Source of the DNA: Paenibacillus pectinilyticus | GTDB lineage: Bacteria; Bacillota; Bacilli; Paenibacillales; NBRC-103111 | DNA: 64,000 nt | Direction: 5' to 3' | Assembly: GCF_001700435.1 (NCBI RefSeq) | Contig: NZ_LYPC01000014.1 | Location: 1,203,175 to 1,267,174, forward strand | Shown here: positions 1-9,521 of the stretch, one piece after another | How the letters are laid out: the number at the start of each line of letters is the position of its first letter | Numbering within the stretch: the first letter of the stretch is position 1 | Notes under the pieces: generated by a model | Database searches by the model: none | The model's input: the letters and a program-made list of their open reading frames with translations, nothing else | What the model was told of the DNA's origin: nothing | Program-made: the position numbers and the translations under genes

Positions 1-190
1 AAATACGTGTTTTTTCGCGCACGGACTCTACCTGGCTATTAGCTCCAAAACTCCATGAATGCAAATAAAATTACATATTATAGAAAAAAACGATGTATGT
101 CATGCAAAAATAATTGCGCTGTTTTCTTATGCGCTTCACGATAAAATAGAGGTATAATTTCCAAATAAATGAAAATCAGGAGGGGTTCGT

Positions 191-358
191 GTGAAATCAG
201 AGCAGTTTAATGGCATGTTTGATTCGGTGTTAACAGATGTTGTACAGCAGTCTTATGGCAGTATATGCTTACCCTCCGATGAACAAATTCAGCAATCGAT
301 GAAGAAAATGATGTCGATGCTTGAAGAAAACCCGAATTGGTTGTTGCACAATGAATGA
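191..358 (+). CDS. Small hypothetical protein upstream of sda
   Basis: A 55-residue ORF begins with GTG eight bases after a strong Shine-Dalgarno (AGGAGGGG, 179-186 region). It is rich in Met, Gln and Ser and predicted mostly helical, with no signal peptide or membrane segment. Its last eight bases overlap the ATG of the Sda-like gene, so the two are probably translationally coupled. I do not recognise a family. The ribosome site and the overlap are the reasons to call it real; the product could be a regulator or leader for the checkpoint gene. Confidence 0.6.
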   Translation: MKSEQFNGMFDSVLTDVVQQSYGSICLPSDEQIQQSMKKMMSMLEENPNWLLHNE

Positions 359-521
359 TCGCGAACATTTCACGTCCATATCCAATGACTCTCTAGTTGA
401 TGCTTATATAAATGCTAGTCGGATGCAATTAAGCAAGGAGTTTCTTACGTTTTTACTAGTAGAAATCCAAGCAAGACAGATCAGCTTCTTCCAAGATAAC
501 AGTCTAGAAAGTACAAGCTAA
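351..521 (+). CDS. sda: Sporulation histidine kinase inhibitor Sda-like
   Basis: This 56-residue protein contains the Sda pattern: an S-[ND]-x-L-[IV]-[DE]-x-Y-x-x-A segment, then a second helix ending EIQAR, matching the helical hairpin of Bacillus Sda. In Bacillus, Sda binds the dimerisation domain of KinA/KinB and blocks autophosphorylation, delaying sporulation when replication is impaired. I chose ATG 351 rather than the TTG at 321 because 351 begins exactly where homology begins and overlaps the upstream stop (ATGAATGA), a coupling arrangement. It has about ten more residues than Bacillus Sda. No DnaA boxes are obvious in the 190 bases upstream, unlike the Bacillus promoter. Confidence 0.8.
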   Translation: MNDREHFTSISNDSLVDAYINASRMQLSKEFLTFLLVEIQARQISFFQDNSLESTS

Positions 522-557
522 TGATCTATGCAGTAAGTATGTTTCAAAAAAGAGACG

Positions 558-620
558 AATCCTTTACAATGTAACGAACAGGGAACCCTGACGTTAAATA
601 GTAAGGGATTTTTTGTTTTT
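558..620 (+). terminator. Long nested intrinsic terminator after sda
   Basis: Three nested complementary pairs lie on one axis: AATCCTTTAC with GTAAGGGATT, TAACG with CGTTA, and CAGGG with CCCTG, followed by TTTTTTGTTTTT. This separates the sda unit from the sensor kinase gene. Confidence 0.75.
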
Positions 621-638
621 CGTAGAAAGGAGGCCGTT

Positions 639-2438
639 ATGTCCATACTTCAAAAGTGGAAGTCGGCGAACTGGTTTCGTAATCAACGCATCCGCTATAA
701 AATCATTCTTATTTATTTACCGCTCATCTTCGTGCCATTGTTCGTCTTAGGCTTCGTTTCCAACCAAGTGTACACGAATGCCATCGTCAAAAAAACGATC
801 AAAAATGTGTCGGATAATTCCTCCCTCATCATAACCCGCATCACGGGCATGTTAACGAATGTAGAGAGCTGCGCCAATATGTTGACCATTAATCTCAATA
901 AAGTAATCGTGGAAGACCAACAGTCCTTAACTGCTCCAGAAACTAGTTTACAAATGTATACACAGATAACGAATCAGCTTAGCTTCGCTTTGCTCGTATT
1001 TCCTGATGTCCAATCTGCGGCATTCATCGATAATAATAATCGGATCTACGGCTCGAACCTGGCTCTAGAGCGTAATAAAGAAGGCATTACTAGCAGTGCG
1101 ATGTTAAAACAAATAGACGCGTCCAGTGGAAATAATATATGGTTCCCCATGCAACGCAGGGATTATTTGACCAATGGTTCAGATGAGACAATCATGACCT
1201 TGGGTAAACGGATCGTTAACATTTACACCGGACAAAAGCTTGGTTTACTCGTCGTGAACATAAAAGAGAGCGCGTTAACCGCAATTTATCAAAAGATCGG
1301 CTCACTTCAAGACGGGAGCTACTTCATTGTCGATGATGAAGCAGTTGTGATCTCTTCTCAGCATGCAGAAGATGTATTACAAGAGGTGGCGAATCCGGAC
1401 ATGAAGCGTTGGATCACCTCTAATAAACATATTGTTGGGCCTACTTCTTTTGAGTACGAGAAAACGCTTGTCGTAAGTTCGGAAGTGCCCAGCTTCAACT
1501 GGAAGCTGATTTCGATGGCACCTCTCCAATCCTTAACCGCTGATACGCGTAAAATTACTTTGCTCATCGTTATGCTCGGGATTGTTTGTTTAATTTTCGC
1601 ATTGCTTGGAGCGGGTATGCTTTCACAGCTTATCGCCAAGCCAATTATGGGACTTACGAAATATATGAAAAAAGTCAAAGAAGGATCCCTAGACATCGAA
1701 TTTCAAGTAAATTCGGAGGACGAGATCGGGATGCTGGCGACGGGGTTTAATTCGATGATTCGGCGGATTCAAGAGCTGCTCTCGAACATTAATTGGGAGC
1801 AGAAGAAGAAGCGGGAATACGAACTCGCACTCATCCAGGCACAAATTAAGCCGCATTTCCTGTATAACACGCTGGATGTGATCTATACATTGTCCGAGAT
1901 GGGACGAACCCGTGATGTGCAGCGGACAACGAAGGCTTTGGCCGATTTCTATCGGGCGGCACTCAGCCAAGGTCGTGAAACGATTACGATTGAAGAAGAA
2001 ATTCGGAATGTGAAAGATTATCTATCCATACAACGTATTCGCTATTCGGATGTATTTACGTTTGAATTGGATATTCAAAATGACGTACTAAGTGGTCAAA
2101 TTCCTAAGCTGACGATTCAACCACTTATTGAAAACGCCATCTATCATGGCCTCAAGACCAAAGGAAGTCTGGGACTGTTGACCGTACAAGGTGAAATTGT
2201 GGATCGTAAAATTAAAATGGTCGTCAGAGATGACGGGGTTGGGATGGACCCAGATCGCTTGAAAGCGATTGTGAAGAAAACCTCATCGCCACAAGAAGCT
2301 GTTGGCTATGGATTCAGGAATGTCAATGATCGTATCCAGCTGTACTATGGCGAGGATTACGGTTTGCAAATTAAAAGTGAGCAGGGGCAAGGCACGGAAG
2401 TTACTTTATGGCTGCCTTTTCAAAGTGAGGAAGGATAA
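639..2438 (+). CDS. YesM-family sensor histidine kinase
   Basis: A membrane sensor kinase of 599 residues. TM1 spans about 20-42, followed by an extracytoplasmic Cache-like sensing domain to about 305, TM2 about 306-330, a HAMP linker (about 330-385), and the His_kinase domain with the phospho-acceptor H406 in QIKPHFLYNTLD. The HATPase C-terminus has the N-box (PLIENAIYHG) and G-box (DDGVGMD). The start follows AAAGGAGG. It sits three bases before its response regulator and upstream of an ABC sugar importer, so it probably senses an extracellular oligosaccharide, directly or via the binding protein, and induces uptake. The ligand cannot be read from sequence. Confidence 0.93.
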   Translation: MSILQKWKSANWFRNQRIRYKIILIYLPLIFVPLFVLGFVSNQVYTNAIVKKTIKNVSDNSSLIITRITGMLTNVESCANMLTINLNKVIVEDQQSLTAPETSLQMYTQITNQLSFALLVFPDVQSAAFIDNNNRIYGSNLALERNKEGITSSAMLKQIDASSGNNIWFPMQRRDYLTNGSDETIMTLGKRIVNIYTGQKLGLLVVNIKESALTAIYQKIGSLQDGSYFIVDDEAVVISSQHAEDVLQEVANPDMKRWITSNKHIVGPTSFEYEKTLVVSSEVPSFNWKLISMAPLQSLTADTRKITLLIVMLGIVCLIFALLGAGMLSQLIAKPIMGLTKYMKKVKEGSLDIEFQVNSEDEIGMLATGFNSMIRRIQELLSNINWEQKKKREYELALIQAQIKPHFLYNTLDVIYTLSEMGRTRDVQRTTKALADFYRAALSQGRETITIEEEIRNVKDYLSIQRIRYSDVFTFELDIQNDVLSGQIPKLTIQPLIENAIYHGLKTKGSLGLLTVQGEIVDRKIKMVVRDDGVGMDPDRLKAIVKKTSSPQEAVGYGFRNVNDRIQLYYGEDYGLQIKSEQGQGTEVTLWLPFQSEEG

Positions 2439-2441
2439 AAC

Positions 2442-4031
2442 ATGCAAAAAATATTGATCGTAGATGATGAATCGATTTTCCGTGAATATTTACGGACGGC
2501 ATTGGATTGGGAAGCCTACGGCTTTGAACTTTGTGCGGAAGCGAAGAACGGGATCGAAGCCCTGGAGCAGGTTGAAGTGCATCGCCCAGATATTGCGCTG
2601 GTGGATATTACGATGCCATTCATGGACGGTTTGAGCTTAACAGAGCATTTGAAGGAACATTATCCGGCGACGAGTGTTGTCCTTATCACTGGACACAATG
2701 AGTTTGATTATGCCCGTAAGGCGCTCAAGCTAGGGGTAGAGGATTACATATTGAAGCCTTTCTCCAAGGATGAGCTCGTTCTAACGCTGCTTAAGCTTCA
2801 AAAAGAGCACGAAAAAGCGCGGGAAGAAAGATCCACCCTGAAAGAAAATCAGCAGTTGATGAAGGAAAGTTATTTGAACCATTTACTGAGCAGTGATTAT
2901 CATCAATCTCCAGAGGAAACACGTCTGAAATTGCAGCAGTTAGGGGAGTCATTCGCCTCTTCGCTCTTCGTCGTCGCTTGCATCGAAATTGACCACATGG
3001 ATGTCAAATGGAATCAAGTAAGTGAGCGCTTACTGTGGAAATATGCGGTTACCAACATTCTGAACGAAGCCTTAGAGGAAACAGGGCATCATCTTATTTT
3101 CAATGGACCCGAGGGGCGAATCATTTGCTTGGTCGAGCATCAGGGCGGCAAGGAGCTGGAGGTCCCAGCCTTAGAGGGGTATGAAAAGCTGATTTTCCTG
3201 ATAAAAAAATATTTAAAGTTCACAATAACCATCGGTGTCGGCCGCAGCCAGTCCGGTTATACCGGGATTCGAATCTCTTATTTAGAGGCGCTTGAGGCGC
3301 TGCAAAATAAATTCGTGCTAGGTAACGACCGTGTGATTGCTTACGGTTCGAGTGTGCTGGATTCTGGGAAGCAAGCGCTCTATCCAACGGAAGTTAACGA
3401 GGAATTGTTGGTTTGCTTGCGGATGCACAACGAGGGGAAGGTAGAAGAGAAACTAGAGGAAGTTTTCCAATCTATTCGGGAACAACGATTGTCTATCGAG
3501 TATACCTATGTGATCTCCATGGGGCTGATTTCAGTGTGCTTGTCCTATATTACGGAAATGGGGCATCCCATTGAAGACTGCTTTGGCGAAAACTTCTATC
3601 CCTATAGTGAGATTAAAAGGCTGGGTTCCATCGATAGTACATCGGCTTGGATCAAAGAGCTGTTCACGAAAGCCATCCAATACACGTCGAAACACAAAAA
3701 AACGCGTTCTTCCAAAATTGCTCAATCCGCCAAGGACTATATCGAGGGCCATTACATGGATTCCGAGCTGCAGCTCGATCAAATTGCCCAGCAGGTTTTT
3801 ATTAATCCGAGCTATCTGCGAGCCGTCTTTAAGAAGGAAATTGGCATGACGGTCACGGACTATGTGACACATGTTCGCATGCATAGAGCAAGGGAATTAC
3901 TGGGCAAAGGAAACATTCGCCTGGCCGACATTGCAGAGCAAATTGGGGTCAGTGATCCTAGTTATTTTAGCAAAAGTTTCAAGAAATTCTTCGGCTATTC
4001 CCCCAGTGAATATGAGAATAACCGCTTATAA
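2442..4031 (+). CDS. YesN-family response regulator (REC-AraC)
   Basis: Response regulator of 529 residues: N-terminal receiver with acidic pocket (VDDE), phospho-acceptor D55 in VDITMP and the conserved Lys in YILKPF; a long middle region (about 130-415) typical of YesN proteins; and a C-terminal AraC double helix-turn-helix (about 425-525) ending GYSPSEYE. It is the cognate partner of the kinase three bases upstream and most likely activates the solute-binding protein and permease genes that follow. A terminator lies between it and the transporter genes, so they probably have their own regulated promoter. Confidence 0.93.
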   Translation: MQKILIVDDESIFREYLRTALDWEAYGFELCAEAKNGIEALEQVEVHRPDIALVDITMPFMDGLSLTEHLKEHYPATSVVLITGHNEFDYARKALKLGVEDYILKPFSKDELVLTLLKLQKEHEKAREERSTLKENQQLMKESYLNHLLSSDYHQSPEETRLKLQQLGESFASSLFVVACIEIDHMDVKWNQVSERLLWKYAVTNILNEALEETGHHLIFNGPEGRIICLVEHQGGKELEVPALEGYEKLIFLIKKYLKFTITIGVGRSQSGYTGIRISYLEALEALQNKFVLGNDRVIAYGSSVLDSGKQALYPTEVNEELLVCLRMHNEGKVEEKLEEVFQSIREQRLSIEYTYVISMGLISVCLSYITEMGHPIEDCFGENFYPYSEIKRLGSIDSTSAWIKELFTKAIQYTSKHKKTRSSKIAQSAKDYIEGHYMDSELQLDQIAQQVFINPSYLRAVFKKEIGMTVTDYVTHVRMHRARELLGKGNIRLADIAEQIGVSDPSYFSKSFKKFFGYSPSEYENNRL

Positions 4032-4064
4032 CGAATCTTCGTAAATAGTGCGGATTTTACAAGA

Positions 4065-4099
4065 AGCCCTCAGTTATTCCATTATCACTGGGGGTTTTT
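4065..4099 (+). terminator. Intrinsic terminator after response regulator
   Basis: GCCCTCAGT pairs with ACTGGGGG/T across a 12-base loop and is followed by TTTTT. It ends the two-component transcript before the transporter genes. Confidence 0.7.
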
Positions 4100-4110
4100 C
4101 CTTCTATACT
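4082..4110 (+). promoter_or_regulatory. Candidate sigma-A promoter of the sugar transporter operon
   Basis: TTATCA (4082-4087), 17-base spacer, TATACT (4105-4110). The -35 is poor and lies within the terminator loop, which would suit an activator-dependent promoter. The transporter start is 48 bases downstream of the -10. Confidence 0.3.
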
Positions 4111-4157
4111 GAGGTTGTAAAGAGGCGAACGCACAAGAATTTCTGGGAGGTCATTAC

Positions 4158-5495
4158 ATGAAAAAGATGGCAGTAACTCTCGTAAGCTTGCTTACGGCAA
4201 CAACCCTAGCAGCTTGCGGATCCACAAGCACACCGAAAGAAACAAGCTCAGCAACACCTGCTGCAACGGCGGCAGCGACAGCAGCGCCTGCAAAAGCAGA
4301 TGCGAAACCAGTGAAGCTTCGTATTTATGCGCAGTACGCGGATGAAGACACCAAAACACCTTACGACTACGCGGTCGCTGAATTGAAAAAGGAAATGCCT
4401 AACGTTGAGCTTGAACTTGATATCCAAGCGCAAGATGACGGACAAAAATTGAAAACGTATGCGGCGACTGGTAATCTTCCAGATATTTTCCAAGCAGGTC
4501 TCGACATTATCGATACGTTCAAGAAGTCCAATAACATTCTGGTGTTGGATGACTATGTGACCAAATTCGGTTTCAAAGACAAAATGCAACCAAGTGCCAT
4601 GAACACACTAGTAACGGATGATGGTCACACATATGCGTTCCCTTATGCTGGGAATGAAGTTGCCTTGTTGTACTACAACAAAGATTTGTTCCAACAAAAT
4701 GGCGTGAAAGTGCCTACCACCTATGATGAAATGATGACGGCAGTTAAAGCATTCAATGCAAAGGGGATTACGCCACTTTCCATTTTCGCCAAAGAGAAAT
4801 GGCCTTGCGTAGCGTTATACGATATGTTCGTAACACGTGCTGAACCAGGCGGTATTAATAAGTTGGACAAAGGCACAGCGAAAGCAGGAGATCCTGCTTA
4901 CAAAACAGCAGCTGATAATATCATTCAGCTAGTTAAAGCGGGCATGCTGCCGAAAGGTGCAACGAACTTGAACTATGACCAAGCCGCGGCGCTCTACCAC
5001 GAAGGTAAAGCAGCGATGTTCATTAACGGTCAATGGGAAATCGAAGCTGCAACAGCAGCACTTGGCGACAAAGCAGGCTACATGTACTTGCCAGCAGCAG
5101 ATGCGGCAGCTTATGAAAAAGGTAAGACAGCGTTCAGCGGCAGCGGTGGTCCTGGTGGATACGCTGTATCCGCTAACACGAAAGATAAAGAACTAGCTGC
5201 AAAAGTAGCTTCCTTCATCTCCTTGAAATATGCCGAGTACAAATACACAAACCGCAGCAACCCGATTGTTGCAACGAAAGTGGATAAACCGATCGTGAAA
5301 CAGTTCCCTCCAATGATGGATCAGCTGTCCAAAGATATTCCGAAAATCACAAGCACAACCGCTTTCTCATGGGGCTTGTCCAATCCGAAGTTCAAAGCAG
5401 CACTGGAAGATGCAATACAAAACCTAATGACAGGTAACTACACATCTGATCAATTCGTGAAAGATTTGGATAAAGCAGCAGTAACAGCGAAATAA
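4158..5495 (+). CDS. ABC transporter sugar-binding lipoprotein
   Basis: A 445-residue family 1 solute-binding protein. The N-terminal signal ends in a lipobox (LAAC, lipid-modified C20), followed by a low-complexity Ala/Thr/Pro linker to about residue 50 that tethers the receptor to the membrane. The body shows family hallmarks, such as an AFPYAGN hinge-type segment and NGQWE, typical of CUT1 oligosaccharide receptors. The start is preceded by GGGAGG. It is the first gene of a receptor-permease-permease set under the adjacent YesM/YesN pair. The hairpin after it probably keeps receptor mRNA in excess over permease mRNA. The substrate is unknown. Confidence 0.92.
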   Translation: MKKMAVTLVSLLTATTLAACGSTSTPKETSSATPAATAAATAAPAKADAKPVKLRIYAQYADEDTKTPYDYAVAELKKEMPNVELELDIQAQDDGQKLKTYAATGNLPDIFQAGLDIIDTFKKSNNILVLDDYVTKFGFKDKMQPSAMNTLVTDDGHTYAFPYAGNEVALLYYNKDLFQQNGVKVPTTYDEMMTAVKAFNAKGITPLSIFAKEKWPCVALYDMFVTRAEPGGINKLDKGTAKAGDPAYKTAADNIIQLVKAGMLPKGATNLNYDQAAALYHEGKAAMFINGQWEIEAATAALGDKAGYMYLPAADAAAYEKGKTAFSGSGGPGGYAVSANTKDKELAAKVASFISLKYAEYKYTNRSNPIVATKVDKPIVKQFPPMMDQLSKDIPKITSTTAFSWGLSNPKFKAALEDAIQNLMTGNYTSDQFVKDLDKAAVTAK

Positions 5496-5517
5496 ATAGG
5501 ATTCTATGACATGGGAG

Positions 5518-5555
5518 ACTCACACTGGAACGCCTTACACCCAGTGTGAGTTTTC
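5518..5555 (+). terminator. Hairpin between receptor and permease genes
   Basis: ACTCACACTGG pairs with CCAGTGTGAGT and is followed by TTTTC. The short U tract suggests partial termination or 3'-end protection, which would set a high receptor:permease ratio. Confidence 0.65.
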
Positions 5556-5578
5556 TACTCTACGAAGGAAGTGATGAC

Positions 5579-6457
5579 ATGCGCAAATTCATGGGAAATA
5601 AAGCAGCGATTATGTTGTTTACGCTGCCGGCACTCCTTTTGTATACAGTGATCGTGTTTTACCCGATTTTACAAACGTTTTACCGCAGTACCTTCGACTG
5701 GGACGGATTGAGTGCGGGAACGTTCATTTTTCTAGACAACTACACACGATTGTTCCAAGACAGCATTTTTTACACGTCACTCTATAATGGACTCGTGTTT
5801 GCAGCGATTTTAGCTTTTGTGCAAATTGGGATCGGAACGGTGCTCGCCTTTGCGGTAGCAGAGGGCTTCAAAGGGAGTAAGATTCTTCGCATCTCCTACT
5901 TCATTCCCGTTGTACTTTCGATCACTGTCGTCTGTCAGCTCTGGCTGGCCATGTACAATAGTGAGTACGGCTTAATCAACAAGGTGTTTGAAGCGTTGGG
6001 CATCTCCTACCGTCAGGACTGGTTAACGAATAGCAAAACAGCGATTTTTGCCATCGCTTTTGTTAACGCCTGGCAGTATATGGGCTACCAATTCGCCTTG
6101 CTTTTAGCGGCTGTGAAGTCTGTACCTGAACAGTACTTAGAGGCTGCTCGCATCGACGGCGCTTCGAAATTCAAAGCACATATGAAGATTACGATCCCGA
6201 TGCTGGCTGAAACGTACAAATTTTGCCTCGTGCTCGCCATTACAGGCGGCTTGAACGCTTTTGCTAACATGTTCATCATGACCGGTGGCGGTCCAGGTAA
6301 CTCGACGTACACCTTGACGTATCTCATGTACCGTTCGGCTTTCCGTGTCGGCGAATTCGGCTATGGCTCTGCGGCAGCTGCATTCCTCGTTATTGAATGT
6401 TTGATCGTAACGCTAGCCATTAACAAACTCATCGCACGTGAACGAATTACCTTTTAA
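5579..6457 (+). CDS. Sugar ABC transporter permease (UgpA/MalF type)
   Basis: A 292-residue integral membrane protein with about six hydrophobic helices and the ABC-permease EAA loop (EAARIDGAS) facing the cytoplasmic ATPase. I take ATG 5579, eight bases after GGAAGTG, rather than an in-frame codon 33 bases upstream whose first residues would be encoded by the preceding hairpin. It pairs with the second permease downstream. No ATP-binding subunit is encoded nearby, so a shared MsmX-type ATPase is inferred. Confidence 0.93.
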   Translation: MRKFMGNKAAIMLFTLPALLLYTVIVFYPILQTFYRSTFDWDGLSAGTFIFLDNYTRLFQDSIFYTSLYNGLVFAAILAFVQIGIGTVLAFAVAEGFKGSKILRISYFIPVVLSITVVCQLWLAMYNSEYGLINKVFEALGISYRQDWLTNSKTAIFAIAFVNAWQYMGYQFALLLAAVKSVPEQYLEAARIDGASKFKAHMKITIPMLAETYKFCLVLAITGGLNAFANMFIMTGGGPGNSTYTLTYLMYRSAFRVGEFGYGSAAAAFLVIECLIVTLAINKLIARERITF

Positions 6458-6536
6458 GTGAATGCTTACGAAGCTAGTTTTCTTACGAAAACTTTAATAG
6501 TGAATGCTTACGAAGCCAGTTTTCTAAAGAAAACTT
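6458..6536 (+). repeat. Tandem 42-bp direct repeat forming twin hairpins
   Basis: Two copies, starting at 6458 and 6500, of a unit beginning GTGAATGCTTACGAAG. Each carries the inverted repeat AGTTTTC-N4-GAAAACT. The stems are identical; the loops differ (TTAC versus TAAA). The repeat fills the gap between the permease genes. No U tract follows either stem, so it is not a standard terminator; an mRNA processing or stability role is possible. Confidence 0.8.
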
Positions 6537-6551
6537 GAAGGAGGATGACAA

Positions 6552-7394
6552 ATGAACGGCCTGCTCAGATTGCGTAAAAAAAATCCGATTCTTGGCATCC
6601 TTTTATGGGTGTACGCGGGGTTGTCGGTGTATCCACTCTTGTGGATGATCTTCTACTCCTTGAAAAATAATAATGAAATTTTCGTTACGAACCCCTTCGG
6701 GATTCCAACCCATTTCCGCTTCGGCAATTATGTGGATGCTTGGTCCAAATTTAATGTACCGCAATACTTCAGTAACAGTCTCCTAGTTGCAGCCTGTACC
6801 GTCGTAGGGACGATCGTCCTTTCCGTGACGTTTTCCTACGCAGTGGCTCGTATGCAGTGGCGCTTCAAGGAAATGGCAAGGATCTATGTCGTCATCGGGA
6901 TGTTCATTCCGGTTCAAGTGATCATGATTCCACTCGCGATTCTTGTTCGTGATTTTCATCTAGCCAATACGTACGGAGCACTCATTGTGCCTTATATTGC
7001 TTTCAATATTTCGTTCTCTAGTATGGTGTTCTACGGCTTCTTTCGTAGCATTCCAGTCGAGCTCGAAGAGTCGGCTTGTATGGATGGCGCGAGCATTTAT
7101 CGCACATTCTATACGATTATTTTACCAATCATTAAGCCGGCAATGGCAACGATGGTCATCTTCGTATTCTTATCCTCGTGGAATGAGTTTACGATGGCAC
7201 TTATTTTAATTACCAAAGAATCGCTGAAAACCTTGCCGCTCGGATTGCTGTTCTTCCAAGGCCAGTTTACAACGAACTGGGGCGCTATGGGGGCGGCAAT
7301 GACGATTGCCAGCTTGCCTACGGTTCTCGTGTATGTTCTCTTTAGTGAGCAAGTCGAGAAGGCGATGACCGTTGGGTCAGCTGTAAAGGGATAA
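6552..7394 (+). CDS. Sugar ABC transporter permease (UgpE/MalG type)
   Basis: A 280-residue membrane protein of the MalG group. It has six predicted helices and a variant EAA loop (EESACMDGAS) before ILPIIKPA. It ends SAVKG, a C-terminus typical of carbohydrate permeases of this group. The start follows GAAGGAGGA. It is the last gene of the first sugar-uptake operon and forms the translocation channel with the preceding permease. Confidence 0.93.
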   Translation: MNGLLRLRKKNPILGILLWVYAGLSVYPLLWMIFYSLKNNNEIFVTNPFGIPTHFRFGNYVDAWSKFNVPQYFSNSLLVAACTVVGTIVLSVTFSYAVARMQWRFKEMARIYVVIGMFIPVQVIMIPLAILVRDFHLANTYGALIVPYIAFNISFSSMVFYGFFRSIPVELEESACMDGASIYRTFYTIILPIIKPAMATMVIFVFLSSWNEFTMALILITKESLKTLPLGLLFFQGQFTTNWGAMGAAMTIASLPTVLVYVLFSEQVEKAMTVGSAVKG

Positions 7395-7456
7395 AGGAAG
7401 ACTAATGAAGTGATATAGGACAACGTATGAAGTGATAAAAGACGACCAAATCGTGT

Positions 7457-7483
7457 AAATGACCCCGAGTAGGGTCATTTTTT
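7457..7483 (+). terminator. Intrinsic terminator of first sugar-uptake operon
   Basis: AAATGACCC and GGGTCATTT form a perfect nine-base stem around CGAGTA, followed by TTT. It lies between the permease and cysJ. Confidence 0.8.
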
Positions 7484-7656
7484 GCATGGAAAAGGGCTCA
7501 AAGGTGCTCATTTCACCATATATCAATATCCCTTATAAGTCTCATAAGATGAATCTAATTGACCTAAGGTGCGCACTATGATAGGTTTCAATGGAGAGTA
7601 AAAAAAGTGCGAAAAATAGCAAAGCTTATCAATACATGCTGATGAGGTGGATTTTG

Positions 7657-9483
7657 TTGGAACTTCAAGTCTTAAACAGTCCTTTTAACCAAGAGCAAGT
7701 TGAATTACTTAATCGTATTCTGCCATCATTAACGGATACCCAACGTATCTGGTTAAGTGGATATCTGACAGCGCAACAAGGTACGTCCAGTTCTGCGGCG
7801 GCGCCAATCGCTTCCGTACCAACGGCTTTGACCAGTCAACCGGTCATCTCCAAAGATGTTACCGTACTTTTCGGATCACAAACAGGCAATTCCCAGGGTT
7901 TAGCTAAAAAGCTTGCCAAAAGGCTGGAAGAGCAATCGTTCCAAGTAACGCTCTCCTCCATGAGTGACTTCAAACCGAACAATCTGAAAAAGGTACAAAA
8001 CCTACTCTTGATTGTCAGTACACACGGAGAAGGCGATCCGCCTGATAACGCGATCTCATTCTACGAATTCCTTCATAGCAAAAGAGCCCCTCAATTGGAA
8101 GAACTGCGTTATTCCGTTCTATCTTTGGGAGATACGTCTTATGAATTCTTCTGCCAAACGGGTAAAGATTTTGACAAGCGTTTGCAAGAGCTTGGCGCAA
8201 AATCATTAACTGACCGTGTCGATTGCGATGTTGACTTTGATGAGCTAGCCGCAGCTTGGGTTTCTGGTGTTCTGAATGCTCTAAATGCAGCATCTGCTAC
8301 GGCTTTCGTCGGCGGAGCAACAACTGCGGTTGGAAGTGCTGCTTCCTCCGAGTCGGAGTACTCCAGAACAAACCCGTTCCAAGCAGAAGTGCTTGAGAAC
8401 TTGAACTTGAATGGTCGCGGTTCCGATCGTGAAACGCGCCATGTGGAAATTTCCTTGGAAGGTTCGAACTTGCAATACGAACCAGGGGATAGCTTGGGTG
8501 TATTCCCAGAGAACCATCCGCGCCTTGTTGAAGAAGTCATTGGGGCGATGGGTTGGAATGGTGCTTCTCTTGTTGCCGTAAATAAAAATGGCGAAGAGCG
8601 TTCTTTACAAGAAGCACTTACTCGTTTTTATGAAATTTCTGTCCTAACGAAACCTTTGCTTGAGCAAGTGGCGAAGCTTACAAACAACGATAAACTGCAA
8701 GAATTAGTTGCTGTAGGTAATGAAGCTGAGTTGAAATCATACATCTCAGGTCGCGATCTGCTGGATTTGGTGCAAGATTTCTCCCTTGAGGGAGTATCAG
8801 CAAGTCAATTTGTATCGGTTCTTCGCAAATTGCCTGCTCGACTTTACTCGATCGCAAGCTCATCCAAGGCTTCACCGGATGAAGTGCACATCACGGTTCG
8901 TGCTGTACGTTACGAAGCCAATGGACGTAATCGTTATGGAGTATGCTCCGTTCACCTTGCAGAGCGCTCACCAGCGGGTACAGCATTGCCTGTGTACATT
9001 CAAAGCAATCCGAACTTCAAGCTCCCTTCGAATCCTGAAACGCCAATCATCATGATTGGGCCAGGAACAGGGGTGGCACCTTTCCGTTCTTTCCTTGCTG
9101 AGAGAGAAGAAACGGGAGCAGAAGGGAAATCCTGGTTGTTCTACGGCGACCAACATTTCTCCACGGACTTCTTATATCAAGTTGAATGGCAGCGTTGGTT
9201 GAAAGATGGCGTTCTTACGCAATTGGATGTGGCTTTCTCCCGGGATACGGATCAGAAAGTGTACGTTCAGAACCGCATGTTAGAGAAGAGCCGTGAGTTG
9301 TATCAATGGCTGCAAGAAGGCGCTGTTGTGTACATCTGTGGTGATGAGAAGAAGATGGCACATGATGTCAATGCCGCTCTGATCACAATTCTTGAGCAAG
9401 AGGGCGGATTAAGCAATGACGAGGCCTTGCAATATTTGGCTAACATGCAACAGCAAAAACGTTATCAACGGGATGTTTATTAA
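7657..9483 (+). CDS. cysJ: Sulfite reductase (NADPH) flavoprotein subunit
   Basis: About 608 residues. It supplies electrons from NADPH through FAD and FMN to the CysI hemoprotein for six-electron reduction of sulfite to sulfide in cysteine synthesis. The FMN-binding flavodoxin domain (about 65-210, [20 protein letters not shown]) is followed by FAD and NADP domains ([26 protein letters not shown]). I favour TTG 7657, six bases after AGGTGG, because this reproduces the N-terminus of Bacillus CysJ ([13 protein letters not shown]). An ATG at 7591 in the same frame would add 22 atypical residues. It is 38 bases upstream of cysI, in one operon. Confidence 0.94.
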   Translation: MELQVLNSPFNQEQVELLNRILPSLTDTQRIWLSGYLTAQQGTSSSAAAPIASVPTALTSQPVISKDVTVLFGSQTGNSQGLAKKLAKRLEEQSFQVTLSSMSDFKPNNLKKVQNLLLIVSTHGEGDPPDNAISFYEFLHSKRAPQLEELRYSVLSLGDTSYEFFCQTGKDFDKRLQELGAKSLTDRVDCDVDFDELAAAWVSGVLNALNAASATAFVGGATTAVGSAASSESEYSRTNPFQAEVLENLNLNGRGSDRETRHVEISLEGSNLQYEPGDSLGVFPENHPRLVEEVIGAMGWNGASLVAVNKNGEERSLQEALTRFYEISVLTKPLLEQVAKLTNNDKLQELVAVGNEAELKSYISGRDLLDLVQDFSLEGVSASQFVSVLRKLPARLYSIASSSKASPDEVHITVRAVRYEANGRNRYGVCSVHLAERSPAGTALPVYIQSNPNFKLPSNPETPIIMIGPGTGVAPFRSFLAEREETGAEGKSWLFYGDQHFSTDFLYQVEWQRWLKDGVLTQLDVAFSRDTDQKVYVQNRMLEKSRELYQWLQEGAVVYICGDEKKMAHDVNAALITILEQEGGLSNDEALQYLANMQQQKRYQRDVY

Positions 9484-9521
9484 ACCGGGATCCCCGCGAT
9501 CACGAGAGGAGAAAGCTCAAG

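Noticed and set aside
1..190. DnaA boxes upstream of sda
   Set aside because: No TTATNCACA-type match on either strand.
7559..7582. Sigma-A promoter TTGACC...TATGAT before cysJ
   Set aside because: The spacer is only 12 bases; not credible without mapping data.
7591..7656. ATG start for cysJ 66 bases upstream
   Set aside because: Weak ribosome site and 22 residues with no family match; TTG 7657 has AGGTGG and the canonical N-terminus.
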